A DNA stretch of 64,000 nt, taken from Pyrocephalus nanus. Taxonomy: Eukaryota > Chordata > Aves > Passeriformes > Tyrannidae. Below the pieces are notes generated by a model. That model was not told the origin of the DNA, did not search any database, and saw only the letters and a list, made by a program, of their open reading frames with translations. Of this stretch, positions 36,131 through 50,330 are shown piece by piece (within the stretch, counting starts at the first letter, position 1; every line of letters starts with the position of its first letter). The DNA is taken from positions 4,156,501 to 4,220,500 of the forward strand of contig CM076275.1 in the NCBI GenBank assembly GCA_038380795.1, written 5' to 3'. The translations under genes were made by a program, and so were the position numbers.

Positions 36131-39100
36131 GAAAAATAAATGCTCAGAAAAGTGTGTAGATTCTTCAAGCAAGCCAGCTCTTGGTGCTGGATTAGTTCTC
36201 TCAGCATGTTGTGTGGTCCTTCAGGGCAAGAGTGAGAAATGCTAACAGAGAAATACAGATATCTGCATACCTGCCCTCCCCTGCCCCATTTCTGGGGATC
36301 AGGACCATCTACTCAGTATTTTCTGTTAATCTAGGATTCTCTCAGATTACCTGGGGTTGGAGGGAGCAAAGCTAGCTAGTCACAGTAGCTGGGAAAAGAA
36401 CACTCATGTAAGAAGTCAAAAAGCTTAAAAATCAAAGATTAAAAAAAAAAAAAGCACTACAAGAAATCAAAACAAGGCTTCAATCAAACTGTTTGAGCAA
36501 GGCTGTAGAATCAAAAAGGTGCAGCAGCTGCTCCATATGGCTCATACAGCTACATCACACCACACACAGCATCACCTCTTCGTTCTCCACTGAAGGAAAG
36601 CCTCACACTCCTTCCCTGGTTCCCGTAGAGCCCTTCTGGCAGCAACCACCCTCCACAGGCAATAATTCGGCACCTCCCCAGCTGCCCTGGCTCACTCAAC
36701 ACCACAGAGCAGGGTGAAGTGTAACTTTCTGCACTGCTCTGGTTAATTTTATTTCTAAGCACACGGACCTTGCTATCGTAGTAAGAACAATTCCATTCCA
36801 TTCTTCCCTTGATTTGTTTTCACAGCTTTTAATGCTTCAAGGGTTTATGCCGGCCTTTGAAAAGAACACCTCTGAAGCTGGAAAACAGTTTTGCTGCTGG
36901 CTGCCCTCTGGTTTGCCCTTTAAGCAGCTCTCTGGCAAGAAGCTTCTGATTTTGCAAATAAAAACCTGTTGTTTTGCAGAACACATACCTGTGGTCTCCA
37001 CAAAGCAAGGCTGAATAACAGTGCAGTTTTCTTCACCATCTCACTCCCAACATTGTTTCTGTCACCGCTGCCCAGCAAGAAGCTGCTGCAGCAGCAGCTG
37101 AGAGGGACTGAAGGGGAGAAAGGTGCTGGGAATACCAGTTGCTTCCATCCAGCTCCAGTTATCAGCAGCTCTAGGCTGAAAGAAAACAAATGCAGGTTTC
37201 TAAAAGCAGCCCATGTAACAAGATGCATCTGGCTTTACCTCACACGTTCAAATCTGCTGTCCCTATCACTTCCTTCTAATCAGGACAGGCATCAAAGGAC
37301 TACACACTGGGAACCTAAACACCACCCCTTCTCCTTTTTCTCCCACTTGTGATTAAAATAAATAAATAGGAGGGAGCCAGATTCAAGTTACAACAGTAAT
37401 TTTTAGAACTGGTGTATTTAACATTGGAGATGGAGTGTAACTCCTTGTTTTAAAAGAGGCTGAAAGTAAAGTACCTCGAGTCCAAACACAGGTGACCAGG
37501 GTTTGCCCAGCTTTAATAAATACTTCAAGAGTTATGATAGATATATGATGTTATTATTTAGCAATTGGCACAAGTTTGAAGAAACCTGTTCTATTAGGTG
37601 GGTTATTTTCTCTCCCAGAGTCACAGCTACTGTGCTGATGTTTGCTCTTGCCTACAGATTCTACATTTCTCCTTCTTACGAGCTTTGCACAAATCACAGC
37701 TACAGTTTCTTCAAGCTGTTTTTGTAACAGCTTATGATTTTGTTCTTTTGGCAGCTTATTCAAAGAAAAATGGCATAAACTATGGCTAAATAGAAACAGT
37801 AATTTTCTAGAGAATTTTCTAGACAATGGCCTATCTAGAGGTTTTGGGTTATTAGATCTGCCATAATCTACCTCTTGTGAAAATCTGGTTCAGGTACATT
37901 TGCACTGGTAGCAGTAAAGACATTGCACACAGGGGATTCCAAGAGAACTTTTCTATCACCAGATATATGCAAAATGTTTTTGTGCAGTTCCTCTGTATTG
38001 GGGATTAGGAGCCACTTAGGGAGAAATAATGCAGGGCATGGGTTTGTTTATCACATGCATGGTATTGTTACAGGACAAGGTGATAGAGACCACTGAGCAG
38101 AAGTTCCATGTTGAGAAATTAACAGAAACAGCTCTGTACAACCTGTGAAAGTGTGCAGAATGTTGTCCTTCAGTTGGCATGAAATGGAGGAAGAGTGCAG
38201 TGAAATGGCAGCTCCCCCCTGGCATCACCTCAAGAGCACATCCAACACCACCCACCTCTGCCCTGCTGCCCAAATCTGCCCCTACAACTCCTGCCAACTA
38301 CACACTGAAACAACTCTTATGACCAAGCTATGAATTGCACTGTTTTATTGCCAGTAAAAATTCCTTGTATTTTCCTTTTTTTTCTTCCTCCCAATATAGT
38401 TTTTCTTCTATTAAGCACAGGACTTTTATATTACAGTAAAATTAGAAATCCCCTTTGGGGTTCACTCGCTCAGATGGACTCTGTCTACTCCTAACAGCTC
38501 TAATTAATGGATTTAGAAGTCCATGTTTAGGGCATCCCATGAGATGCATGAAAGGATGACATTCCTCTGAGGATGTTTATGGTCTTGCACTGCAAAGTCG
38601 CCTTCGGCAACCAAAGTTCCTGTGGTATTGTGATTGGGATCTGGATCCTTTGGTGTGAACATACCAGATGGGGTAAGTTGAGGACAATGTTTTGCTTCAA
38701 AACTAAATTTTGTGCTTTTAGTTTGTCTACCATTTACCTCAGCATTGCATCTGGGCAAGAGGGAGATGAGGATGGTTTTAATTGTAAAGGCAGTACCTCC
38801 AATTTTAACTGTGCTGCTTTGACTTGTGTGCTGAAACCGAGCACATGCTTCTTAAATGCTTCCTATTGCTTCTACCATTTAAAGAGGAAAAAAAATATAC
38901 TAAGTCATGGTAACTGGGACAAAAATTAGGGAAGAATTTGGGGAGAAGATGTAAAAGAAAGTTGCCAAAAAATTAAAGAGGAACAGATGTTTGTTTTCTG
39001 TGTTTTAGTTATATCTTAAAATGAAGAGATTTTACTCTTAAAAAACACACTACCCCAGTTATAACAGATGATTTCAACTCAGGTCTGACATCTTTTTTTA

Positions 39101-42100
39101 CATGCTGTGCACTTCAACAGCAAAGACAATTTTTTTTATTTTTTTTTTTTCCAATTCAGTTGACCAAAACTGGCTGGCAAACTTGAAACCAAAGCAGCTA
39201 AATCCCTTATTTGTACAGCTGCACCAGGCTCTCCTCCACCCCCAAAAATGATCATGTTGCAGGACATCAACTCTGCACCAAGGCAGTTACCCCCAGGTCC
39301 TGCAGCAGGACAAGGGATGATCACAAGCCTGTTTTGGCTTTACAAGCTATGACAGTTCTGCCCTTGTTTTGGAAGAAAGTGGTGCTCAAGTCTCCCAGCC
39401 ATAGCAATGTTTCAACTGGTGCTTGTACAGCTACAGATGCAACCTAAGAGGGATCTGAAAGCAACACAGTCAATTCAGGCTCAGAGCTTGGCCTCAGATG
39501 TGTTGCTGTAATACAGTTTGATTACATTTTAAATTAACTCAGAGATGGGTGTAGAATTAGATAGCCAACACTTAATAGGAATGCATTTATGAATTCACCT
39601 GCCATGAAAAATTGAAATGACTTCTAAACAACCTAAAAGAATGCAGGTTTTACTTGGATGTGTTAAAAAAACATCATAAGTTCATGAGCAATTTTCAAAT
39701 AAGGAGCCACTGTATTTTATATCACATATCTTCTGAGTTCATTTGCAAGAAGAAGCAGTAAAGAAGGCAGAAGGAAGAGCTTCACAGTCTGTTTTGCATC
39801 TGCCACTGGAGTTGAAACAAGAATTTCCATGCTGGGAACCAAAGGGAAGTGTATCAGTTCACAAGAAAACACCGGCACCTTTGGCACCAAGGTACTTCAG
39901 CTTTGCAGTGGTTTCAGTGAAGTGTCATTTGCCTTTTGAACTGGGTCATGCAAAGGAAATCCCAGATAAGAATCTTTTTTCCTTTTCCAAGAAACGGAGG
40001 ATTATCATCTGCTGTAATTACAGATTCCGGTTTACAGAAAAAAAAAAAAATCCCAATTCCTTTGTCCCTTAGTCACTTTGTTTACTGGCTGCCTTAGCGC
40101 GAGGAGCACAGATGTGAAGGGAAGTAACAAGCTGCAGCACTTTCTCTACATACAGACTCAGGATGAGGGCTGCCAGGAGCTTAACCAGTCCTTGGTCTGA
40201 CTGGTAAGAGTCATCATCCTGTCTGGATACAGGCAAATCTTCCTTGTGTCATCACTTCTGCTTCAAGGCTGCTGTGACACGCCAGATCTGCTCCCCCGTG
40301 TCTGCATGGGAGGGCAGCACCTAACACAGCATGGAAATCCCAGAAGGCAGAACAAGAGGCAGAAACAGGGTATTTTTTTTTTTAAACAAGTGAGTCTCCC
40401 AGTTCCAGAGAAGTTTACCCAACACTTCTGAAGCCCCAGGCAAAGCAGTTTTGTTCACCTGTATTTACACAAGGCTTAAAGGCTTTCCCAGGCTAAGGTG
40501 TGTGTAAACCACTTCATTCACGGGCAGCACAGCTTCCAGAAGCTGGTGTTGAAACATCCTTTGTAGCAGATCCCCAGCGTCTGCTGGAAGATTTGGGAAG
40601 GAAAGGTTTCACACGCCTGTTTTCTCTCTCCATCTCCCCTTTGCTTTCAGAAAAGGGGTCTCTCCAAAGCCTATTATTTGTTAAGGTGTTGCTTGTGCTT
40701 GTCAGAAAGCTGGACCAGAGCCCAGGCCCTGCCAGGGCTCAGCATCACAGGAGTGTAACAAGATAGGAACTATTTGTTGTCTGAAGGATAATGGGAAGTG
40801 GCAGAGCAGGGAAGGGTGGAACCTGGGGCAGGCTTGGGGCACAGCATCTCTTAGAAAACACTCCAGAAAGAAGCTGCCAGGAGCTGAGACAATGCCATTG
40901 CCCCCCTGAAGAGAGAGAGCCTGGAGCAACGAATCTAGATGGCGAGAATGGATGAAAAACCTACAGAGTGGAAGAAACAGGCTCTGAGAAGGGAGGGGTC
41001 CAAGCAGAACCTGGCCAAGAGCTCTGCCAGGCCAGCAGAAAGGGCTGCAGCACTCCTGAACTTCTCCTCATGCAAAGAATTTTTCACTCCTGCCAAAATA
41101 ATTCCACCTTCAGCTTCTTCCAGGCAGCTGCATTTTAGAAATGCCTAAGTCTGCTCTTACTGGGAGCCCAGACAACAAACCCGAACCAATCTGCCCCTGT
41201 CTTGAGTCTCAGGTTAACATTTGCTGTGCAATATTTATTCCTCTGCAACAGAAAAAGTTCCTTGGGGGAAAAACTACAGTTTGAACTCTTGAGTGAATAA
41301 ATTAACATCACTTCTCCTGTCTCCTCCCCTTCCTTTCCAAGGTTAGCACAACTGCAGGCTTTAATAGCAAGTATCACGTTGGTGTTCTCCAAATAAGCCT
41401 GAATTCCAGAGTTCTTAATAGCTCCTCTTCTCAGTAAAGGTTTGCTGTCACAGATAAAGCAAACCAGGAAAAAAAAAAAGAAATTTTCAAGTGTTTGATT
41501 TTTTTGCCCAGTCACTTCTTTAGTGAAAGAGAGCAAAGAAACTCTTTCACACCCCTCACTACGAATTTTCAGCTCTGTTTGCTTTGACTTTTTGTAGCTA
41601 AGCCAAAGAATAATAAAAAAAAAAAAAAATAAAAAAAAAGTCCCGAACCAAAACCAACAAACCAACCCACGTCTGAAAATTTCCACTAATGAATTCCAGA
41701 CTTCTGGACTGCAAAACCATCTGCTTTCTCCCAATTCACGTTGTCAACAACTAAGCACAGCTGTATGAAGGGTAACAAAATATTACACAGTTACTTGTGT
41801 TTCTACACCCCTAAATTTGCAGGGCTGTTGAAGAACAGTAGAGAAGCCCACTAGGTCTGATGCAAGGCTTTATCACCACCCTTACCTTTGCAAAAACCAG
41901 CAGCATGACCCTGATCACATTAGGCAGACAGCTTACATAAGTGGCCCATCTTCACTGTTTTTTTGTTTTTGTTTTTTTTTTGCAAAATCCTATAATAAAG
42001 AGCCAGGGGATGGCAAAACACGGTATCAGGGTTTTTATCACCCAGCCTGGGAGGCAAGAGTTGGGACACTGCACATTAGTGAGGTTAAACAGCTCAGTTT

Positions 42101-43990
42101 GCCCTGTTACATCCAGGCAGTCCAGCAGCTCCAAGGAGACAGCAAGCACATGAACAAGAAGAGGGTTTCTAAGTAAGCTTTCTTAAACACACCCTCACCA
42201 ACTGCAGAGGCAAAGATGGAGAGGTAAATACAGTTTTAGCTAAGTCTAATTCTGGTATCTTTGGGAGCTCCATCCCTAATGGCATCTTCTTCCTTACAAA
42301 GTCATAGATGCATTTACCACTTTGAAAGAAACACAAACTAACTAATCAATTAATACAGCAAATTCAATGCACTGATAAGAGAGCAAGGAGAGCTGACACT
42401 TTGGAATGTTTCCTACATGCTTCTAGAATGTTTTTAACTTTCAAGTTTCCTCACTTCCTTTCTTACAGCCTTTTAAGGCACGGGGGAAAGAGAGGTTTTG
42501 AGACAGACATTTAGGAACTGAAACCACATATTTTACATAGAGCCTGTCAAATATTTCAATTTAGAAATATGCAGGAATGCATAAATAGCTTGTGCTTCAA
42601 TTGTTACAGCCTACATGAAGATATTTTTTCCAGGTAGGCTGGGAAAAAGCACAACTCAGAATAGAGCACATCTTTCCTCCTAGGGACAGAGCTCCTATAA
42701 ATTTCCATGAATAAATACTATTTCAGTTAATTTACTGACTAGCAAAATACAAACCCCAGTCCTAAGCCTGCCTCTCCCTTTTCTGTTAATGGTGTAAACC
42801 ACAGTTTATTCACTGCCTTGAATCTGGTAGGTCCCTATTTAGCTGCTAATACTGAATCAACTTAAGCTTCCTCATTATCTTTTAAACTGATGGATGTAAA
42901 TAAACAAAAAACCCCAAACAACAAAAAATCCACCTCTCCTTTGTAGGCATAACCAGTCAGGTACAAAGAGAGAAGAAGTGAAGCCTACAGCCCCTAAATA
43001 TAGCCAAGGGTCACCCACAATTAAGAGAAGTTCAGCCACACAGCAGAATGATTTACCTGATCTGCAACAGCTGAGAGCAGCTGAGTTAATTCCCAGATGG
43101 AAAGTGTCAGCTTTTCAAGGAAAGATCCCAAACACACAGCTGCTTGGGGAACCTTAGTTTCATTTTCCATGGAGATGCCTTAAGGAGTTGGGACAAGATC
43201 TGAGCTTTTAGAAGCATGACCTGTGTTTGTGAATCCTGCATCCATCAGGCTCCTCTGAAAACCACTCTTCTGTAAACTGGCTCAAAACTGAGCAGCTCTC
43301 GTGGAAATGTTCAGAATGAGCAATGGCACGTGCTGGACTCTGCTGTACCATCTACTTGGTTTTGGCTGGAAGCTACTGGACCTGGCCCCAGGGTTATTCC
43401 CTGTATCATCCCTTGAGCTAAAATAAGCAAGAATGAAACTGGAGCCTATTTGGTCCTTTCTTATTCAGAGTGGTGGATTTTGGGGTTTTATTGCTTCTTA
43501 TCAGCTCTGGGCCAGGTGATCACTGACTTTACTCAAGGCCTCAAGGAATCTCTTCCCACTGAGCACTTTCAGCCCTTGGTAGCCACGTTTCAAGCTACAC
43601 ATGGGAAAAGCACACTTAAAAAGGGTTAGGATGTCTTTTGGGATCTGGGAAATAAACCCCACTGAAACCCCACTGACAACTCCCTCCTAGAGTGCCCCAG
43701 TGTGCCTACAGCTCTTCTTTCTGTGGGTGCTCTGTCTTATTCCTTCTTGATGTAGGAGAACAGATTCAGCTTTCTGGTCCCTGCCAGTGGCCACTTCCCT
43801 GAGACACCCTCTGCAGGAGCCTCATGAGTTCAGACACTGAGGATCCATCTGTACAGAATGTGTTGGGCTTCATGCTACTCTTGCTAGGAGCTACTTCAGC
43901 TCTAAAGCAAGGCTGAATTCATCTGTTCGTTGCAAAATCATCTAAATGTTAAATTTATGTCCCTAAACTGTTTCTGGAGTCCTTTGATGA
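36131..43990. other. Intergenic, no gene supported
   Basis: Unique sequence with scattered homopolymers (for example near 39129-39151 and 41620-41639). The longest open frame, 199 codons at 41135-41734 minus, is low-complexity (Phe/Ile-rich from T runs) and matches nothing I know. Confidence 0.6.
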
Positions 43991-44014
43991 AATCTAGTCT
44001 GGAAAACACTTCAC

Positions 44015-44295
44015 ATGACCACGCCAGTAACGTCTCTAAACGTTCTCTCGAGCGAAAGGAATGACATGAAAAATTTAATTCCTTCCCAACTACTCACTCT
44101 GCTGTCTGCCTTGCGTGTAGGAACAGAGCAGGGATGGGGTCATGTGCGTCCCAGTGACACACACAGAGCTGAGCTAGTGCGGGAAGAGGTTGTGTTCAGC
44201 ACGGAAATGACCCGCTGAAGTTGTGGCGTCAGATCTCGCACTGTTGGGAATCGCATTCCGTAACCTCCCGCAGGAAATATGAGCTCGAGAGTGGA
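44015..44295. promoter_or_regulatory. Isolated CpG-rich patch
   Basis: About 16 CpG in 280 bp, against about one in the 300 bp before it. Includes AACGTT, CTCGAG, GAGCTCGAG and the inverted pair GGAAT-CGC-ATTCC (44247-44259). About 12 kb upstream of GFPT2 and not in a recognised repeat. Confidence 0.5.
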
Positions 44296-47200
44296 GTCCA
44301 CTGAGCAGGAGGCAGGGAAAAGATAACCTGCAGAAAGTCCAAGCTGACCAGTCTGCATCAAAATTGGCAGGTTTGAAACGATGGGTAGAATTGACCAGAT
44401 GGAAATACAAGCATGCAGCTACCAAAGACTTGTGGGAGACCCACATAAATATGCAGTTTGTGTTTGCTGGAAAATTACTTGTGTTGCTCTATTGCCTATA
44501 GAACCTCAGGGCAGAATCCTGCTGATTACACAGAGAGGATGAACTGTCTGGTGGCATCTCCCTGACTTCTTCTGGCCATGGATTGATTGGCTTTGTGCTG
44601 TCTACAGCCCTAATTCATGGAACGTGGTCATCTTCTGAGTCCTCCTTTTACCTGGCTATAAACCTGTCTAAAGAGACAAGTTGTAAGTGTAGGTGGGCTA
44701 AACTAGCAGTAGATGTTGAGCTTTGTTTTTAAAGACAGGGCCTCCAAGGAAAAGCATTGAATAGCACAGATCTAAAGCTCAACACTGTGTTTTGTTCCCA
44801 GCTTTCCTAATGAAGACCTAAAGTAGAAAACTTAGAAATGTTTGTATCATCTCAGTAGGAAACTATGGGCAGTTTTAGGTTTCTGCAGCAGAAATGGATC
44901 CTGGAACGCAGCTAGAGAGGTGATTTCAGGTATCACCATCTTTAAATGCTCAGTTTGAATCACTATCCAGATGAAAACACCTCTGTAACACCTGGGGTTT
45001 CGCTGTAACTCCAACTCTCTATCATCCCTGCCTTTGCAGAAAAAGGTGTTTAAAGTGACAACGAGGACATCCTTTTAAACAAGACAGCAGACAACAGCAC
45101 CAGGTCTGGAAAGCCTCTCAGAGATACCCCAAGTTTAGAGGGTCAGTCATACCTGACACTGTAGCAGATCACGACTCCTTCAATAACATACACTGAGCTA
45201 GATTTTGGGGATGGGAGAGCTTGCATTGTAACAGCTCAGTACGTTTCATTTGCAATGCAAAACCCATCAGATTTGGTTTTTTTAATCTGACACTGCAGAT
45301 TACAAGCAGTTTTGACCCTCATAATAGGAATTTTCTTCTTGATCTTCACCGTTCAACAGAGCCAGTCCTAAACCTTCCCAGCAGGGAACACTGATGGAAA
45401 CAGGATGTGATAGTAGGTTCTGCTTTCTGTGCAAATCCAGACTTGCACATTAGCTAAACCATATTTGCTGCAGGGGAAGAATTGTTGATTTTTTTTTTTT
45501 TCCTTCCCATCCCATTTTTTTCTTTTCTCTGGGGCATCCATCCTAACATCTCATCCTGACACTGAACAACATCAGTGCACACATGACGCCACTGGTGAGG
45601 CAGGGCACTTATCAGGAACATCAGCAGCAGCCAGAACATTACCTCTGAGAAAAGTTACTCAGTGGCCATCTGAACATTTACACTGAATGTTTTCTTTTTC
45701 GACTTCCACCAAAGGGTGTTTGTTTTTATCCACTCCTATTTTCTCAGTAGCAGCAGAGATGTTTTGAATAAGGCAAGGGGAATACTTCTGATTGTTTGGA
45801 TTCTGTTCAAGATGGACAGATTTATGTGCTTACCCTGGAAATGACTTATTGAATCATACTTTTGAGCAGAGCCAGGGAGCCCCCTTGCCTCCACCTCCCC
45901 CAGCCAGTCCTCAGGGCTCTGCCATAATGTGGTTCTCATTATAAGCAGGAGCATTTTCTTCCTTACTACAGTATTTTTCACTATGCAGCGAGGAGACTAA
46001 CTAGGAAAATAAACCTCTGTTAAGGAAAGAATTGATTAAAATTATTGGGGGGATAAAAGTCTTTTAGGCTCATACGTGTGTGATGGTGTTAAAGACGTGA
46101 TGATGGAGGGTGAGGGGAGCCTTATCCTGTGTTTATAGCACAGCAATGTGATAAAATAAGGATTCATTAGGAACAGACCTCACAGCTCAGTTTGGATCCT
46201 TGGTGTGCCCAGGTTGTTGCTGCAGTCCAGGCATTTTGATTTGGTTGGGTTAGTTTTGGTGGTGATCTTACCAAAGAAACACTTCTGCTTGCCAGCTCAG
46301 CACCTCGGGGCTCCCCCTTCCAGCTGAGTGAAAAGGAAAAACTGCTGCTAGAAATATTAAGATGTTGAAGAAATTCCTTTTTGGTTTCAGCTTTTCTTGG
46401 GCTCTACTTCTTTTCCTGCCTTCGGTACATGAGGGTTAATCAAACCCAAGATGTTGTTTCTGTCATGTCCCCACAATGCACTCTGCAGGAATACCACAAG
46501 GTAAACTGGAGGAGGAGAGGACAGAGATCCCATGGGTGAAGAATTAATTGCCACGTTTGGGTGACAAAACTATTCATCCCAATAACTTGCTGAGTGGCTG
46601 AGCTTTCCCAAAGCTTTTTTGGCAGCTTCATTCACGTCACGTTTGCTCTGCCAGGAGGGATTAGAGCCCAATTGCCTCCTCAGCAAACCATTCTTTAGTT
46701 GTAATACCTGAAAAAAGAGCTGTGACACCAACAGAGAGGTCAATCTTGGCATGTGAGCCCTGTTCACCCCAATTCCCACTGGTGCTGGGACACCAATGTC
46801 CACCCCAGGACCCTGCTTGCTGCAGACACCAGGGGATGGGGATTGCTCTGAGGATTTCAGCACCGTCTTTTGCCCCACAGAAGTGTCCTCATAAATCCCC
46901 AAAATAGTATCAGAGCTTGGAGGGATTCCTACCTCTGCAGCCCCTTGATATATATCGGTTTCAGAGGCTGATACATCTCGAGTTACCAGTGTTAGCATCA
47001 TGGCAGAAGAGAAATTCCACCAGATGACAGAAAGATCTCCTGTTACCCTCTTAAGAGGAGAAAAAGTGAAGGGCTGTAGGGCAGAACTGCTCTTTGACAT
47101 GTCAAGTTACAGCCACAAGAGGTTATCTCAAACATCTGCTCTTGATTTGTGTGACCCTGGAAGCAGAGATGTTTCCCCCAGCAACTTTGCTTGTGCAGTT

Positions 47201-50200
47201 GGTGTGCCTTCCTTCAGCCTTCTCCTTTTCTTTCTCATGTCTCACTCCATCAGGGTGAGTTAATTCAGAGGAAGCTTTACTGAGCGATTTCCTGTTTTAG
47301 ATTATATTTTTGCTTTAATGAGGGTGAGGGAGGATGAAGCTGAGCAGTGAACAAGCCTCTCTGAAATTCTGAGGTTTCCACGTGAATTCCTGGTGTGGGG
47401 TTCATGCACCCCTCCCACAGCAGTCAGTGGTGAGGAAGTCTTTGATGCATGAGACATGACAGAGCCACCTTTCCGCAAACCAAGACATTTCCAAATCCAT
47501 ATATTTTCTCTCCTGATACTTCCTTTTCAGCTGTGGCCTTGCATGAGATAACCCTGTTGGTTTTTAAAGAAAACACAAAAACTAGCAGATATAATGACTG
47601 AGGATATTGAGCAAGGAGCCACTTACCCAATTGTGACCACTTGAATCATTCTCCAGATGTACCCAGAGCATCCCTACCACTTTACACGAAATTTTCTGTG
47701 GCAGAGAAGAGCAGTTGCCATGTCTCTGACAGAAAAAGCGCTGCAGAAACTCTTCTAGAGACATTTTATTACACATTTTCAGTCTAACAGCAAAGCTTGA
47801 AGCAGTGTGACATTTCTTGCTTTGGGTGGGACGAATGATATTTCATTAATCATTGCTTGTTTTGGAGTTACATCACTGTCCATAAAATTGAAAAACAGAG
47901 CATGTTGTGTAGTTTCAATAGGCTTGACCATCACATTACGCAAGGCACCAGTAGCAGGGAAGTGGAACGGGTCACCCTCATGGTTACAACGCCCAAGTGT
48001 GTGGGGTTTTTTTTCCTACCTAATGTCTTTCTCATCTGAAAGTGGCTGTGCCTAAATCATACTGAAAAATTATGTCAGGGACTTCAGCTTCACCAGCAAT
48101 GATGCTGAAGATGCAGCCTCTCCCAGCAAAAGGACTTCTGCTTTTCATGTGTTAAAAATCAGACCTGGAACTGCTAGAGCAAGGCCTGGTTAAAATTTGT
48201 CACCAATATTTTAAATAACTGACATTAGGGAGTTTTGAAACTTGCCATGTTTGTGCATGGGAAATACACAACCAAATTGCCATCACCCTTTTACAAGGCC
48301 AGACTGGCCATTTTCAGCTGTGACCTTTGCCCACTCTCGAGTATTGCTCGAGTACAGGAAAATTTATACCAAAAGGGTGGATGAATTCCTTGTGGCATCC
48401 AAGCTCTGCACTGTTGGGTACCTGGGTCCAGCCAGCTGCCCTTTGCAGCAGGGGCTCTTCATAGATGTGGGCTGTTCTGGGTGGAGCATTTCTGCACGTG
48501 CAGCAGGAGTCGGGATCCTACAGCAGATGCTGGAAGCTTCTTGCCTACCCTAAGCCTGGAGAGGCCAACAGAGCCCTTGGAGATTTGGCCCATTCTTGTT
48601 CCTGTTGAAGTTAAGGGATTTTGACACCATTCTCAATGGGCAGCACAATCAATCTTCCATGGGGGGAGTTCTCCCACATGTGTGATTAAGTGAGTGTACA
48701 AGCTCCTGAGTCAGTATTTCATCGGTCACTCCTTTAACTCAGTTTGTACTTTTCAGACATACAAACCAAACATTGATTTCCTTTGTTAAATGGAGAGCAA
48801 TAAACTGGGGTGGCATTCTTTTATTATCAGGAAGCAGTATAATACTCAAAAGTCAGGAGAGGGCAGTTTGGTATGCTGTGCACTAACCCTGGGATGGAAA
48901 CTTCCCATTATTGGTATCAGAAAAAGACTTTGCACAACAGTGTTCATCTGCACTCCTATTTACGTGAGTACATGAAGCAAGATGTGACCAACCCATAAAA
49001 ATGTAGAGAATGATAAAGGCAAGAGAAACAATATATAAAATGATAATGTTGTCCATCTACAGTATTCAACTACATCTGTGTTGGATCAGAGTTTGGCTGC
49101 TGAGAATGAACTTTCAGAATAATTTGTTCCCGTTTTTGGTTCTTTAGGGAATTGGGGAGCTTTTCCTCCGAATTTTCATAAGCTCTTCTTTTTATATGAC
49201 AAAGAGTTCAGCAATTACAGAGTTACGATGTGGTAGACAGGCAGGAGAAAATGCAAAATGGAATTTTAGTTTTTATATTTTTATAAATTCCACGTGCCCT
49301 CAAGGACTTGGGCAGAAAGCTCCTCAGCACATAACCATTACATGGCTCAGAGGCAGATGCCCTCTGATTTCTGAAGTGGAAGAAGCCAAAATGTTAGAGC
49401 CAAATATGCTATGCAGAGGCCAAAAGAAAAAATTAGTGTATAGTGTCAACCCTGAAACTTCAATATCCAAATATAGTCTGAGACTCTACTGCCACACCAG
49501 GAATGGAGCTGGGAAGTCCCTGGAGTAGCTTGTAACAGAAATGTCTGTTGAGAGACAAGGGTTGAAGTAATTAAAGAAAATATAAAAGCCAAGAGTACAA
49601 ATAGCTGGCTACATTTTAAGATTTGAAGACCCAAGACTCAGAATACACCATCTGTTGGATAATGATTCATAATGAATTTCTGTACAGGCCAGTTTTTATC
49701 CCACTTTGAAGATCTACCATTTACTAGATACAGTATCAACGAGCTCATTCTCTTGCATTTGTTTTCCACTGACATGACTTCGTGGCCAACAGCTGACCAT
49801 GTCCATTGAAGCTGCTCAAAGAGGGAGCCTGTAAATGAAAAATGGCCAATTTCTGTGTGTTTGAGGTCCAACTTCATTTCTAGTCCCATGTTCATGTGGC
49901 AGTTCATGTAAACAAATAACTCCTGCCTGAACCTGCAGCAGGCAACATTCTTTGGGGCCAAATCAAAATCCACGGCTTTTCAATGTCAGATCCACCTCCC
50001 TCTCCTAAACTGTAACTGCACAGTTGATTAGAATTCTGGATTTCAGTATCTGGGGTTGTGCACCGAAGGCCATATCTAGGAGACCTCCTTCTCTATGATG
50101 CAATCAGCCCATGATAAGCACAGGCTCCCAGCAGTGCTGCTGGAGGCAGCACAGCTGCAGTGCCAGCGTGGAAGGGGTTTCATCAGGAAATGTTTTCAGC

Positions 50201-50255
50201 ATAACAGTGAGGGATTTTAGATTAATAGTGCAGCCCAGGTAATGCTGGATGCCCT
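44296..50255. other. Intergenic, no gene supported
   Basis: Unique sequence. An open frame of 176 codons at 46570-47100 (minus) has ordinary amino-acid composition but no recognised family. Confidence 0.55.
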
Positions 50256-50259
<4 letters not shown>

Positions 50260-50298
<39 letters not shown>

Positions 50299-50330
50299 CT
50301 TTTTTTTTTCTTTTTTTTCTTTTTTTTTTT
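50260..50330 (+). repeat. Long poly(T) tract with C interruptions
   Basis: About 71 bp of T with three single C. Generates spurious poly-Phe and poly-Lys open frames. Confidence 0.97.

Noticed and set aside
41135..41734. 199-codon minus-strand frame
   Set aside because: Contains Phe/Ile-rich stretches produced by A/T homopolymers; looks non-coding.
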